A program made the translations under genes and the position numbers. A model generated the notes under the pieces. It saw nothing but the letters and a program-made list of their open reading frames with translations. It was not told the origin of the DNA and did no database searches. Positions 23,235-30,938 of a stretch of 34,978 nt of DNA are shown piece after piece. Numbering within the stretch: the first letter of the stretch is position 1; every line of letters starts with the position of its first letter. Location: contig NZ_JAFMPQ010000046.1 in NCBI RefSeq assembly GCF_020667845.1, positions 1-34,978 on the forward strand, in the 5' to 3' direction. The stretch is from Cognatishimia sp. F0-27. Lineage in GTDB: Bacteria > Pseudomonadota > Alphaproteobacteria > Rhodobacterales > Rhodobacteraceae.

Positions 23235-23391
23235 CAGGCAGGTCTCCTGGCTCACGGGTCTATGCGCCTTGGACCTTCCCAGCCCTTCGGCCAGTGGCGT
23301 CTCCGCGGCGCTCTCCGCTCACAGTTGCGGGGGCAGCCCGGGGGTCTCACCCGGTTCCCTTTTCAGCCACCCGAGGGTGACACCATGCCTG
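23235..23391 (-). ncRNA. Cobalamin (B12) riboswitch
   Basis: On the minus strand, upstream of the CbiM-like gene, the class signatures occur in order: P1 arm CAGGCA, the GGTGTCACCC region, GAAAAGGGAAC, then the B12 box GCTGCCCCCGCAACTGT at 23337-23321, a GC-rich variable part, and the closing GCCAGGAGACCTGCCTG, whose TGCCTG pairs with the first arm. The element binds adenosylcobalamin and reduces expression of the downstream gene when B12 is plentiful. It lies 43 bases after the cobA stop, so the permease can be shut off by B12 independently of read-through from the long cob operon. Confidence 0.96.
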
Positions 23392-23438
23392 TCAACTATC
23401 TCAGCCAACGCCCCGCCGCACAAGATGAAATACGACAT

Positions 23439-24158
23439 TCAGCCTTCCGCAAGCGGCCCATAGAGGATCAACGCCGGCTTGTCGCTGATACTTTCGGCCA
23501 GTTTCGCACCGAGCGCCGCAACGCTCATGCGGTGCAACTGCTGATCGGGCGTGCTGACCCCTTCTGCGAGAATCGCAGGCGTGGTTTCCGGCAGCCCGCG
23601 CGCCACAAGCTGCGCCAACAGCTTGGGGAAGGTGCGCTGGCCCATGAAGACCACGGTCGAGGCGCGCGCATCGGCCAGCGCGTCAAGGTTCATGTCTTCC
23701 GGAAGCTGGCCGGAAATGTCATGCCCGGTGACAAACTGCACCCGCCGCGCGGTCAATCGCCGGGTGAGCGGAATGCCCGCCGCGGCCGCCGCCGCGATGG
23801 CGGAGGGCACGCCGGGCACGATCTCGTAGGGGATGCCATGCTCGCGCAGCGCGACAAGCTCCTCTTCCAGCCGCCCGAACAGACCGCTGTCGCCGGATTT
23901 CAACCGCACGACGCGCCCGCCCTGTTCGGCGTAATCCACCAGCAGACGGCTCACATGGTGCTGCTTGGGTGAGGCGCGTCCGGCGCGTTTGCCGACCCCG
24001 ATGAGGTCCGCCCCTGCGCGCGCATGGCCCAGGATCGGCCCCGAGGAGAGATCGTCAAACAACACCGCATCGGCGCGCTTCAACCGGTCCACCGCCTTCA
24101 GCGTCAGCAATTCCGGATCGCCCGGCCCGGAGCCGACAAAACTGACAAAGCCGCTCAT
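23439..24158 (-). CDS. cobA: Uroporphyrinogen-III C-methyltransferase, CobA (SUMT)
   Basis: SAM-dependent enzyme that adds methyl groups at C-2 and C-7 of uroporphyrinogen III, giving precorrin-2, the branch point to cobalamin. The 239 residues match a single-domain SUMT (no CysG-type fusion). Motifs: VGSGPGDPELLTLKAVDRLKRADAVLFDDL at the N-terminus, VRLKSGDSGLFGRLEEELVAL near 91-111, the PGVPSAIAAAAAAGIPLTRR segment near 124-143 and the TVVFMGQRTFPKLLAQL region. The start overlaps the cobB stop as ATGA. A longer in-frame open region upstream runs inside cobB and is not coding. Confidence 0.96.
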   Translation of the reverse strand: MSGFVSFVGSGPGDPELLTLKAVDRLKRADAVLFDDLSSGPILGHARAGADLIGVGKRAGRASPKQHHVSRLLVDYAEQGGRVVRLKSGDSGLFGRLEEELVALREHGIPYEIVPGVPSAIAAAAAAGIPLTRRLTARRVQFVTGHDISGQLPEDMNLDALADARASTVVFMGQRTFPKLLAQLVARGLPETTPAILAEGVSTPDQQLHRMSVAALGAKLAESISDKPALILYGPLAEG

Positions 24159-25567
24159 GCCGTCGCTTCCTCCGCGCTGATCAGGTGAAAGAACGTGCCC
24201 GTGACATGGCCCCGTACCGATCCGGTTTCCGGCACCGGATTGCCATCCGCATCGGCCACCCGCGCGAGCGGCGCGTCGGGCTGCTCGAGGATCGTCGAAT
24301 AGTGGAACTCGTGCCCGCGCAGCGCCGCGCCGACGCCGTGACCGGGCAGGGGGGCCGCCAGCACCGCGCGGCGATAGCCGAGGTGAAACTTGCGCTTTTC
24401 GTAGCTCGTCACGAGGCCCAGCAGACCGGCCATTTCGTGTCGCACACCGTCCTTGTCGATGAGCGCCGCGCCAAGCGCCATGTAGCCGCCGCACTCCCCA
24501 TGCACAGGGCGCGTCTGTGCATGGCGGCGCAGCCCATCCATGAAGCGCTCCGACGCCGCCAGCCGACCTGCATGCAGCTCCGGATAGCCGCCCGGCAGCC
24601 AGACCAGATCGGCGCTTGCATCGGGCGCCTCGTCGGCAAGCGGCGAAAACGGCAGCACCTCCGCGCCTGCCGCGTGCCAGCCTTCAAGCAGATGCGGATA
24701 GGTGAAGGAAAACGCCGCATCGCGCGCGATGGCAATGCGCTGCGCCGGGGGCGGCGGCAGGTCCGCCGCCTGCGCCATCGGGGCTGGTTGCGCCGCCGGG
24801 GCCGCTTGCGCCGCGGCCCTGATCGCATCGAGATCCACATGGGCGCGTAGGAAGCCCGCATAGCCCGCGATGGCGGCCTCAAGATCAGGATGCTCCACCG
24901 CCTGGATCAACCCCAGATGCCGCTCCGGCAGGGCCAGATCACCCCGGCGCGGCAGCACGCCAAGCACCGGCATCCCGGCGCGCTCCATGCCGAGACGCGC
25001 CAGTCTTTCATGGCGCGGCGAGGCGACGCGGTTCAGGATCACGCCCGCAAAGGGCAGATCCGGCGCGTAGCTGCGAAAGCCAAGCGCCGTGGCTGCGGCC
25101 GATTGCGCCTGGCCGCTCACATCCACCACCAGAATCACCGGCCAGCCCATGCTCTGCGCGGTCTCCGCGCTGCTTCCAAACCCCTGCTGGCCGCGCGTTG
25201 CGACCCCGTCGTAAAGCCCCATGGAGCCTTCCGCGATGCAGATATCGGCCCCCGCCGCCCGCGCGCCGATCGCCTGCCAGAGCCGTGGCCCCATCGCCCA
25301 GCCATCGAGGTTGTAGGAGGCCCGCCCGCTTGCCGCCCGGTGAAAGGCGGGGTCGATGTAATCGGGGCCGGACTTGAACGGCTGCACCGCCATGCCATCT
25401 TCGGCCAGCGCGCGCAGCAGGCCAAGCATCACCGTGGTCTTGCCAGTTCCGGAGGCCGGCGCCGAGATCATCAGGCCCGGGACCCTCTGCCCGGCGGCCA
25501 TCTTTTCGGCGGCCATCTCGTCGGTGGCCACTGTCTCGGGGGTCTTCTGGTCCGGCCTGTCACCCAT
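24155..25567 (-). CDS. cobB: Hydrogenobyrinic acid a,c-diamide synthase, CobB
   Basis: Glutamine- and ATP-dependent amidase that amidates carboxylates a and c of hydrogenobyrinic acid in the aerobic pathway. The N-terminal synthetase part has the P-loop APASGTGKT at 36-44, the [13 protein letters not shown] motif near 64-76 and the GSMGLYDG stretch near 114-121. The C-terminal half is a class I glutamine amidotransferase-like domain with WLPGGYPE near 323-330 and nucleophile Cys359 in GECGGYM. The ATG at 25567 has GAGGAG seven bases upstream and overlaps the cobM stop by eight bases. At 470 residues it is a little long because of a Glu/Lys/Ala-rich N-terminal stretch (about 1-28); ATGs at residues 18 and 23 would shorten it. 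Confidence 0.95.
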   Translation of the reverse strand: MGDRPDQKTPETVATDEMAAEKMAAGQRVPGLMISAPASGTGKTTVMLGLLRALAEDGMAVQPFKSGPDYIDPAFHRAASGRASYNLDGWAMGPRLWQAIGARAAGADICIAEGSMGLYDGVATRGQQGFGSSAETAQSMGWPVILVVDVSGQAQSAAATALGFRSYAPDLPFAGVILNRVASPRHERLARLGMERAGMPVLGVLPRRGDLALPERHLGLIQAVEHPDLEAAIAGYAGFLRAHVDLDAIRAAAQAAPAAQPAPMAQAADLPPPPAQRIAIARDAAFSFTYPHLLEGWHAAGAEVLPFSPLADEAPDASADLVWLPGGYPELHAGRLAASERFMDGLRRHAQTRPVHGECGGYMALGAALIDKDGVRHEMAGLLGLVTSYEKRKFHLGYRRAVLAAPLPGHGVGAALRGHEFHYSTILEQPDAPLARVADADGNPVPETGSVRGHVTGTFFHLISAEEATA

Positions 25568-26369
25568 GGGTCGGCTCCTCGCTGTCGGGGGTCCAGCCCT
25601 GCCACGGGCTGTCGGCGCTTTGCGGCCGGTATCGCCGGTCGTAATCCGCCGCGTAAAGGCAACTTTCCGCAAACCCCTCTCCCGCCAGGGCCGGGCCCAC
25701 GAGGATCAGCGCGGTGCGCGTCACCGACCCGTCGAGCTTGTCTGAGATATCGGCCAGCGTGCCCCGGATCAGCCGCTCGTCGGGCCAGCTTGCGCGGTAG
25801 GCAATGGCCATCGGGCAGTCCGCGCCGTAATGCGGCGTCAGCGTCTCGGTCACATGCGCGAGGTTCTGGATCGACAGGTGGATGGCCAGTGTTGCCCCCG
25901 TGGCGGCAAAGTTCTCCAGCGTCTCACGCTCCGGCATCGACGAGGCCCGCCCCGGCGTCCGCGTCAGCACCACCGATTGCGCCAGCCCCGGCAGCGTCAG
26001 CTCCGTGCCCAGCGCCGCAGCGGCCGCGGCAAAAGATGGCACTCCCGGCGTGATCGTGAACGCAATGCCCTCCGCGCGCAACCGGCGCAGCTGCTCGCCC
26101 ATCGCCGACCAGACCGACAGGTCTCCCGAATGCAGCCGCGCCACGTCTTGGCCCGCCTCATCTGCGGCACGGATTTCCGCGATGATCTGGTCGAGCGACA
26201 GCGGCGCGGTGTTCACGATCCGCGCGCCTTCCGGGCAATGGCCAAGCACTGCTTCCGGCACCAGCGATCCCGCATAGAGACAGACCGGGCAGGCGGCAAT
26301 CAGGTCACGCCCCCGCAGGGTCAGCAGGTCCGGTGCGCCGGGTCCGGCGCCGATGAAATGCACGGTCAT
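25560..26369 (-). CDS. cobM: Precorrin-4 C11-methyltransferase, CobM
   Basis: SAM-dependent tetrapyrrole methylase acting on C-11 of precorrin-4 to give precorrin-5. The 269 residues fit. Evidence: [23 protein letters not shown] at the start, [33 protein letters not shown] near 93-112, [31 protein letters not shown] near 122-152 and [18 protein letters not shown] near 205-222, all CobM-typical. The start overlaps the cobE stop (ATGA). The C-terminal tail after [13 protein letters not shown] adds some 20 polar residues. Confidence 0.96.
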   Translation of the reverse strand: MTVHFIGAGPGAPDLLTLRGRDLIAACPVCLYAGSLVPEAVLGHCPEGARIVNTAPLSLDQIIAEIRAADEAGQDVARLHSGDLSVWSAMGEQLRRLRAEGIAFTITPGVPSFAAAAAALGTELTLPGLAQSVVLTRTPGRASSMPERETLENFAATGATLAIHLSIQNLAHVTETLTPHYGADCPMAIAYRASWPDERLIRGTLADISDKLDGSVTRTALILVGPALAGEGFAESCLYAADYDRRYRPQSADSPWQGWTPDSEEPTHG

Positions 26370-26749
26370 GGGTCTGGTCCTTCTGCGAGCGCACATGTGG
26401 CCATGCGGTCCGTCGATATCACCCGGGCCGCGATGAGCCGCGCGCCCGGTCCCGCGGCGGCAAGCGCGGCAGCCTCGGCCACCGAACCGGTGCCGCGCCG
26501 TTCTGCCACGGTTGGCGACTGGGTTTGTGTGGTCTGCGCCGCAAGATGCGCCGCGTCAATCCCGCGCACCGGGCGCGCAACCGCTTCGCCAAAGGCGCTG
26601 AAGGCGGCAAGGCGCGCGCGGTCGTCGGGCGCGGCAAGCAGGTCCACGGCGCGGCCCCGCCGCGCTTGCGCATAGGCATCCTGCAGGCTGTCTACCGTGA
26701 CCGCGCCGCGCATCCCGAACCCCGCCACGATCACAGCACCGTGCTCCAT
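26366..26749 (-). CDS. cobE: CobE / CbiG C-terminal-domain protein
   Basis: Small 127-residue protein related to CobE and to the C-terminal domain of CbiG. It has a role in aerobic cobalamin synthesis that is not fully defined; binding of pathway intermediates has been suggested for CobE. Features: [21 protein letters not shown] at the N-terminus, [15 protein letters not shown] near 49-63, [27 protein letters not shown] near 80-106. The chosen ATG lies within the last codons of cobL (19-base overlap). A GTG at 26776 is possible, but the ATG gives the usual start a few residues before VAGFG. It lies between cobL and cobM. Confidence 0.85.
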   Translation of the reverse strand: MEHGAVIVAGFGMRGAVTVDSLQDAYAQARRGRAVDLLAAPDDRARLAAFSAFGEAVARPVRGIDAAHLAAQTTQTQSPTVAERRGTGSVAEAAALAAAGPGARLIAARVISTDRMATCALAEGPDP

Positions 26750-27933
26750 TGCACGATGGGAAAGCCCGCCTTCCACCCGCGTTTTGGTCCGATCGGCGCT
26801 GCCTCCGACACCGCCAGCCGCGTGAGTTGCCCACCCAATCGCGCATGGCTCGCCACAAGCAGGGACACGGTTTCCAGCGTGACCGCATTTGCCACGAGCC
26901 GGGTGCCCGGTGCCAGTCGTGCCTCAAGCCAGCCAAGCAGCGCCGCATCGAGGCCGCCGCCGACAAAGACAACATCGGGTCGTTGCACCCCGGCAAGCGC
27001 GTCGGGCGCAGCGCCGGTCACAACCGCCAGCCGGTCCACGCCAAGCCGCGCCGCGTTTTCGGCGATCCGGGCGGCGCGGGTGGCGTCGGCTTCGATGGCG
27101 GTGGCCTCGACGGTCGGATCGCTGAGCAGCCATTCGATCCCGATCGAGCCCGATCCGCCGCCAATATCCCAAAGATGCTCAAACGGGCGCGGCGCCAGCG
27201 TCGAGAGCGTCGCCGCGCGCACAAGCCGCTTGGTGATCTGCCCGTCATGGGCAAACCACGCATCGTCCCGCCCGGTGGCGCAGGGCAGCACCGCGCCGTC
27301 GCCCGCCACCTCCAGCGCCACGCAAACCGGGTGCGTGAACGCGGTCGCGCCAGGGGGCGCATCAGCGCGCAACTCCTTTCGCGTTTCGCGCGGTCCGCCC
27401 ACCGCCTCGAACACCGTCATCCCCGTGGCGCCGAACCCGGTCTCTCGCAGATATCCGGCAAGCTGCGGCACCGCCGCGCCGTCGCGCACCAGCACGATCA
27501 TCCTTTGGCGCGGCGCCAGCGCCGGGCGCAACCGGCTCAAGGGCGCCGCATGCAGGCCGAAACACCGGGTCGCTTCAAGCCCCCAGCCCATGCGCGCCGC
27601 CACCAGAGAGAAGGTCGACCGCCCCGGAAAGGCGCGCCATTCGCCCGGTTCCAGCCCGCGCGCCAGCACCGCCCCCGCGCCAAACCAGAACGGATCGCCC
27701 GAGGCCAGCGCCACCACGGGCCGCCCGCGCAACGCCATCAGATCGCGCAGGCCATCGGCAAACGGCACCGGCCAGATCCGCACATCCGCTTCCAGCGGCG
27801 GCAGCAGCGCCACGTGCCGCGCCGGGCCCATCACGATCTCCGCCGTGTTCAGCGCGGCAAGGCTTGCGGCGCAGAGCCCATCCGGTCCATCTTCGCCCAG
27901 ACCGATGATCGTGAGCCACGGAGCGTCAGACAT
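26731..27933 (-). CDS. cobL: Precorrin-6Y C5,15-methyltransferase (decarboxylating), CobL
   Basis: Two-domain enzyme that methylates C-5 and C-15 and decarboxylates the acetate side chain at C-12, giving precorrin-8X. The N-terminal domain (about 1-200) is a tetrapyrrole methylase, with WLTIIGLGEDGPDGLCAASLAAL and LASGDPFWFGAGAVLARGL. The C-terminal domain (about 220-400) is a class I methyltransferase, with the SAM loop DIGGGSGSIGIEWL and AIEADATRAARIAENAARLG. Length (400) is typical of the fused form. Its ATG at 27933 shares the bases CATG with the start of cobK on the opposite strand, leaving no spacer. Confidence 0.96.
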   Translation of the reverse strand: MSDAPWLTIIGLGEDGPDGLCAASLAALNTAEIVMGPARHVALLPPLEADVRIWPVPFADGLRDLMALRGRPVVALASGDPFWFGAGAVLARGLEPGEWRAFPGRSTFSLVAARMGWGLEATRCFGLHAAPLSRLRPALAPRQRMIVLVRDGAAVPQLAGYLRETGFGATGMTVFEAVGGPRETRKELRADAPPGATAFTHPVCVALEVAGDGAVLPCATGRDDAWFAHDGQITKRLVRAATLSTLAPRPFEHLWDIGGGSGSIGIEWLLSDPTVEATAIEADATRAARIAENAARLGVDRLAVVTGAAPDALAGVQRPDVVFVGGGLDAALLGWLEARLAPGTRLVANAVTLETVSLLVASHARLGGQLTRLAVSEAAPIGPKRGWKAGFPIVQWSTVL

Positions 27934-28717
27934 GCCCATGCCCCCGGATGGCCGCCCCAACCTGCTTGTGCTGGGCGGCACCACCGAAGCGCGCCAGCTT
28001 GCGCCCATCCTCGCCGACCGAGGGCTCCGCGCCACCATGTCGCTCGCCGGACGGGTCCAGCGCCCCGCGCATCAGGGCCTGCCGACGCGCGTCGGGGGCT
28101 TCGGCGGCGTGGCGGGCCTTACAGCCTATCTCACGCAGAACCGCGTCACCCATGTGATCGACGCCACGCACCCCTTCGCCGCGCAGATGAGCCACAACGC
28201 GGTGGCCGCCTGCGCGCAAACCGGCGTGCCGCTTGCGGCTCTGACCCGCGCGCCCTGGGGGGCGCAATCGGGCGATGACTGGACCCGTGTGCCCGACATC
28301 GCCGGCGCCGTGGCCGCGCTCGACTGCCCGGCGCGGCGCGTCATGCTCGCCGTGGGGCGGATGCATCTCGACGCCTTTACCGCGAACCCGCAGCACCGCT
28401 ACCTGCTGCGCCTCGTCGACCCACCTGAAAAGCCGCCCGGCTTTCCGCGGCACGACGTGATCGTGGATCGTGGCCCTTTCAAGCTGGACGGCGACACCCG
28501 GCTGCTCAGAGACCACCGGATCGACATCATCGTGTCCAAGAATGCCGGCGGCAGCGGTGCGCGCGCCAAGATCGACGCCGCGCGCGCGCTGGGCCTGCCG
28601 GTGATCATGATCGACCGTCCCGTCCTGCCGGCCCGAACCGAACTGCACAGCCCGGAAGAGGTGCTTGGCTGGCTGTCTCACGCGGACTCCGGCATCGGCA
28701 CGGATCTCGGCGTATAG
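27932..28717 (+). CDS. cobK: Precorrin-6A reductase, CobK
   Basis: NADPH-dependent reductase converting precorrin-6A to precorrin-6B (dihydro form). About 261 residues. Motifs: LLVLGGTTEARQLAPILADRG near 11-31, SLAGRV near 36-41, VTHVIDATHPFAAQMSHNAVAA near 72-93, RMHLDAF, YLLRLVDPPEKP and the HRIDIIVSKNAGGSGARAKIDAARALGLPVIMIDRP region near 196-231. It is on the plus strand inside an otherwise minus-strand operon. Its ATG overlaps the cobL ATG, GGAG lies eight bases upstream, and its 3' end overlaps cobJ by 40 bases tail to tail. Its promoter must lie in antisense within cobL. A second ATG at 27938 is possible. Confidence 0.95.
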   Translation: MPMPPDGRPNLLVLGGTTEARQLAPILADRGLRATMSLAGRVQRPAHQGLPTRVGGFGGVAGLTAYLTQNRVTHVIDATHPFAAQMSHNAVAACAQTGVPLAALTRAPWGAQSGDDWTRVPDIAGAVAALDCPARRVMLAVGRMHLDAFTANPQHRYLLRLVDPPEKPPGFPRHDVIVDRGPFKLDGDTRLLRDHRIDIIVSKNAGGSGARAKIDAARALGLPVIMIDRPVLPARTELHSPEEVLGWLSHADSGIGTDLGV

Positions 28718-29442
28718 ACAATCGGCGCGCCGTCGCGGGCGATGATCCGCGTGGCCGAGGAGCCGACAAGAACCATGGTCCGCATGTCGGCCATGTCCGG
28801 CTCACAGTCGGGCAGGGGAACGACCCGGATCTCTTCTTCGGGCGTGCTCACCGCGCGGGCAAAGATCACCGGGCGCGCGTCGCCGCAGACCGCCTTCAAA
28901 AGCGTCAGCGTGCGGGCAAAGCCCTCCGGCCGCGACCGGGACCGCGGGTTGTAGAACGCCATCGCAAAATCGGCCTCCGCCGCGAGACGCAAGCGTTTCT
29001 CGATCAGTGCCCAAGGCTTGAGGTTGTCGCTGAGATTGATGGCACAGAAATCATGGCCCAGCGGGGCGCCCACCCGCGCGGCCGCGGCCAGCATCGCGGT
29101 GATTCCCGGCAGGACACGAATGTCGAGGTCGCGCCAGGCGCTCGGCCCGGCTTCGACCGCCTCGAACACCGCCGATGCCATGGCAAACACACCCGGATCA
29201 CCCGACGACACAACCACCACCCGCTTGCCCTGCGATGCCATGTCGAGCGCGTGGCGCGACCGGTCGATCTCCACCCGGTTGTCCGACGCATGCAGCGTCA
29301 ACCCGGGCCGTTCGGCCACCCGCGCCACGTAAGGAATATAGCCCACCACATCGGTGGCCTGGGCCAGTGCCGCGCTCACATCCGGTGTGACAAGCGCCTC
29401 CGCGCCCGGCCCCAGTCCGGCAATGATGACCGACCCGCTCAT
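28678..29442 (-). CDS. cobJ: Precorrin-3B C17-methyltransferase, CobJ
   Basis: SAM-dependent enzyme that methylates C-17 and drives ring contraction to precorrin-4. 254 residues, standard for the family. Evidence: SVIIAGLGPGAEALVTPDVSAAL at the N-terminus, DVVGYIPYVARV, VVVVSSGDPGVFAMASAVFEAVE near 74-96, RVLPGITAMLAAAARVGAPLGHDFCAINLSD near 108-138 and FAMAFYNPRSRSRPEGF near 157-173, the CobJ/CbiH signature. Its start is the end of a relay of two mini-ORFs that follow cobI. Its tail overlaps cobK on the other strand. Confidence 0.96.
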   Translation of the reverse strand: MSGSVIIAGLGPGAEALVTPDVSAALAQATDVVGYIPYVARVAERPGLTLHASDNRVEIDRSRHALDMASQGKRVVVVSSGDPGVFAMASAVFEAVEAGPSAWRDLDIRVLPGITAMLAAAARVGAPLGHDFCAINLSDNLKPWALIEKRLRLAAEADFAMAFYNPRSRSRPEGFARTLTLLKAVCGDARPVIFARAVSTPEEEIRVVPLPDCEPDMADMRTMVLVGSSATRIIARDGAPIVYTPRSVPMPESA

Positions 29443-29471
29443 GATCCGGCCCCCCGTTCCGCCTGTGTCAT
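29439..29471 (-). CDS. 10-codon mini-ORF coupled to the cobJ start
   Basis: Reads MTQAERGAGS then TGA. Its ATG overlaps the stop of the preceding mini-ORF, and its TGA overlaps the cobJ ATG, both as ATGA. A GGGAG lies upstream of its ATG and a run of G upstream of the cobJ ATG. Its sequence comes from one copy of a 29-bp tandem repeat. Too short to judge as a protein; it may serve only to pass ribosomes from cobI to cobJ. Confidence 0.45.
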   Translation of the reverse strand: MTQAERGAGS

Positions 29472-29498
29472 GATCCGCGCTCCCGTTGCATCCGTGTC
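29441..29498. repeat. 29-bp imperfect tandem repeat at the cobI-cobJ junction
   Basis: Copy 1 at 29441-29469 and copy 2 at 29470-29498 agree at 22 of 29 positions, including the outer ATGATCCG, the CCCGTT core and the GTGTC end (plus strand). The period of 29 equals a 33-base ORF minus a 4-base ATGA overlap, which is why each copy forms a closed 10-codon frame. Confidence 0.8.
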
Positions 29499-29500
29499 AT
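29468..29500 (-). CDS. 10-codon mini-ORF following cobI
   Basis: Reads MTRMQRERGS then TGA. Its ATG overlaps the cobI stop (CCATGA) and its TGA overlaps the start of the next mini-ORF. An AGGGG in the cobI tail can act as ribosome site. It shares the M-T-x-x-x-R-x-x-G-S pattern with the second mini-ORF because of the 29-bp duplication. No function can be assigned. Confidence 0.45.
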   Translation of the reverse strand: MTRMQRERGS

Positions 29501-30312
29501 GGCCTGCGCCCCTGACCGTGGACCACGATGATCGAGAAATACGGCGTCACCTTGCCCTCCGCCTCCGCGAGGCGCTGCACCGTCTGGTTGGGCATGGAGG
29601 CAAATTCGATCAGCCACGCGGCGTCGTATTTTCCCGAGCGCCGCAAGGCGGTGCGCACGCGGTCGATATTGCGTCCGATCTTCATGACAACGATTGCGTC
29701 GGCGGCCTCCATGTGGCGCACCAGATCGTCCTCTGGCAATGTGCCCATGAGCACGGAAAGAACATCGTCGCCCCATGTGATCGGCGCGCCGCTGGCGGTC
29801 CACGCGGCGGACATGCCGGTGATCGCGGGCAAGACCGTCACCTCCAGATCATCGCAAAGCCGCGTATAGAGATGCATGAAGGAGCCGTAAAAGAACGGAT
29901 CGCCCTCGCACAAGACGACAACATCCTCCCCCGCCGCCGCGAGCCCGCGCAGATGCGCCGCGCAGTCCTCGTAAAACGCCGACAGGATCTCGTTATAGCG
30001 CGGATCGGAAAGCGGGATTTCCGTGGTGACGGGGTATTCCATCGCGAATTCCACCGCCTCGGGATGCAGCATCCCGTCCACGATCCGCCGGGCCTGTCCG
30101 GGGCGGCCAGCCTTGCGAAAGAAGGCCACGTGTCGCGCGCCGCGCACCAGCCGGTCGGCGCGCACGGTCATCAGGTCCTGGTCACCGGGGCCAAGTCCGA
30201 CGCCGAAGATGCGCCCGGTCCTCGCGCCCTTGCGTGCGCGCGTCCCGACATCCGACGCGGCGCGCGCATCCGGGGCAGGCCCCCTGTCTGCCTCTGCGCT
30301 GCCGGTGCTCAT
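29497..30312 (-). CDS. cobI: Precorrin-2 C20-methyltransferase, CobI
   Basis: SAM-dependent enzyme adding the C-20 methyl group to precorrin-2, giving precorrin-3A. 271 residues, slightly long because of a polar N-terminal stretch of about 33 residues before GRIFGVGLGPGDQDLMTVRADRLV, where most homologues begin. Other family signs: HVAFFRKAGRPGQARRI, VVVLCEGDPFFYGSFMHLYTRL near 132-153, VTVLPAITGMSAAWTASGAPITWGDDVLSVLMGTLPED near 159-196 and IVVMKIGRN. The ATG at 30312 overlaps the cobH stop as ATGA, which supports this start; no other Met lies before the conserved region. The stop begins the mini-ORF relay to cobJ. Confidence 0.95.
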   Translation of the reverse strand: MSTGSAEADRGPAPDARAASDVGTRARKGARTGRIFGVGLGPGDQDLMTVRADRLVRGARHVAFFRKAGRPGQARRIVDGMLHPEAVEFAMEYPVTTEIPLSDPRYNEILSAFYEDCAAHLRGLAAAGEDVVVLCEGDPFFYGSFMHLYTRLCDDLEVTVLPAITGMSAAWTASGAPITWGDDVLSVLMGTLPEDDLVRHMEAADAIVVMKIGRNIDRVRTALRRSGKYDAAWLIEFASMPNQTVQRLAEAEGKVTPYFSIIVVHGQGRRP

Positions 30313-30938
30313 TCCGCGCGGCTCGCGATGGCATTGATCGCCGCCACGGTGATCGCGCTGCCGCCCAGCCGTCCGGCTACGATGCAGCAGGGCACCGGCT
30401 GGTCCGCCCAGAGCGCATCCTTGCTTTCCCGCGCCCCGACAAAGCCGACAGGGCAGCCGATGATCGCAGCCGGTCGCGGGCAGGCCGGATCCTCGAGCAT
30501 GTTCAGCAGATGAAAGAGCGCCGTCGGCGCATTGCCGATCGCCACCAGCGCGCCCTCCAGCCGTGGCCGCCAAAGCTCAAGCGCCGCCGCCGAGCGCGTG
30601 TTGCCCATCTCCGCCGCCAGCGCGCGCACCTCCGGGTCATGCAAGGTGCAGATCACCGGGTTGTCCGCCGGAAGCCGCGCCCGCGTGACCCCTTCGGACA
30701 CCATGCGGGCATCGCACAGGATCGGCGCCCCGGAGGCCAGCGCATCGCGCGCGGCACGGGCAAATCCCGGTGAAAACCGGATATGCTCTTCGAGACCCAC
30801 AAGCCCCGCGGCATGGATCATGCGGACGGCAATCGGCTCCTCGTCGGGGTCGAACCGCTCCAGTGCCGCCTCGGCGCGGATCGTCGCAAAGCTCTCCTTG
30901 TAGATCGCGGCGCCGTCTTTTTCGTAGGTATAGGGCAT
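30309..30938 (-). CDS. cobH: Precorrin-8X methylmutase, CobH
   Basis: Enzyme that moves a methyl group from C-11 to C-12 of precorrin-8X, giving hydrogenobyrinic acid. 209 residues, normal length. The catalytic His is in VRMIHAAG at about residue 42. Other motifs: ILCDARMVSEGVTRARLP near 73-90, GNTRSAAALELWRPRLEGALVAIGNAPTALFHLL near 111-144, and PAAIIGCPVGFVGARESKDAL near 155-175. It starts one base after the cobG stop. Confidence 0.97.
   Translation of the reverse strand: MPYTYEKDGAAIYKESFATIRAEAALERFDPDEEPIAVRMIHAAGLVGLEEHIRFSPGFARAARDALASGAPILCDARMVSEGVTRARLPADNPVICTLHDPEVRALAAEMGNTRSAAALELWRPRLEGALVAIGNAPTALFHLLNMLEDPACPRPAAIIGCPVGFVGARESKDALWADQPVPCCIVAGRLGGSAITVAAINAIASRAE

Noticed and set aside
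26525-27931. Long plus-strand open frame leading into cobK
   Set aside because: The part before 27932 is the antisense of cobL and cobE, with low-complexity Ser/Arg/Pro sequence; CobK homology starts only at the ATG near 27932.
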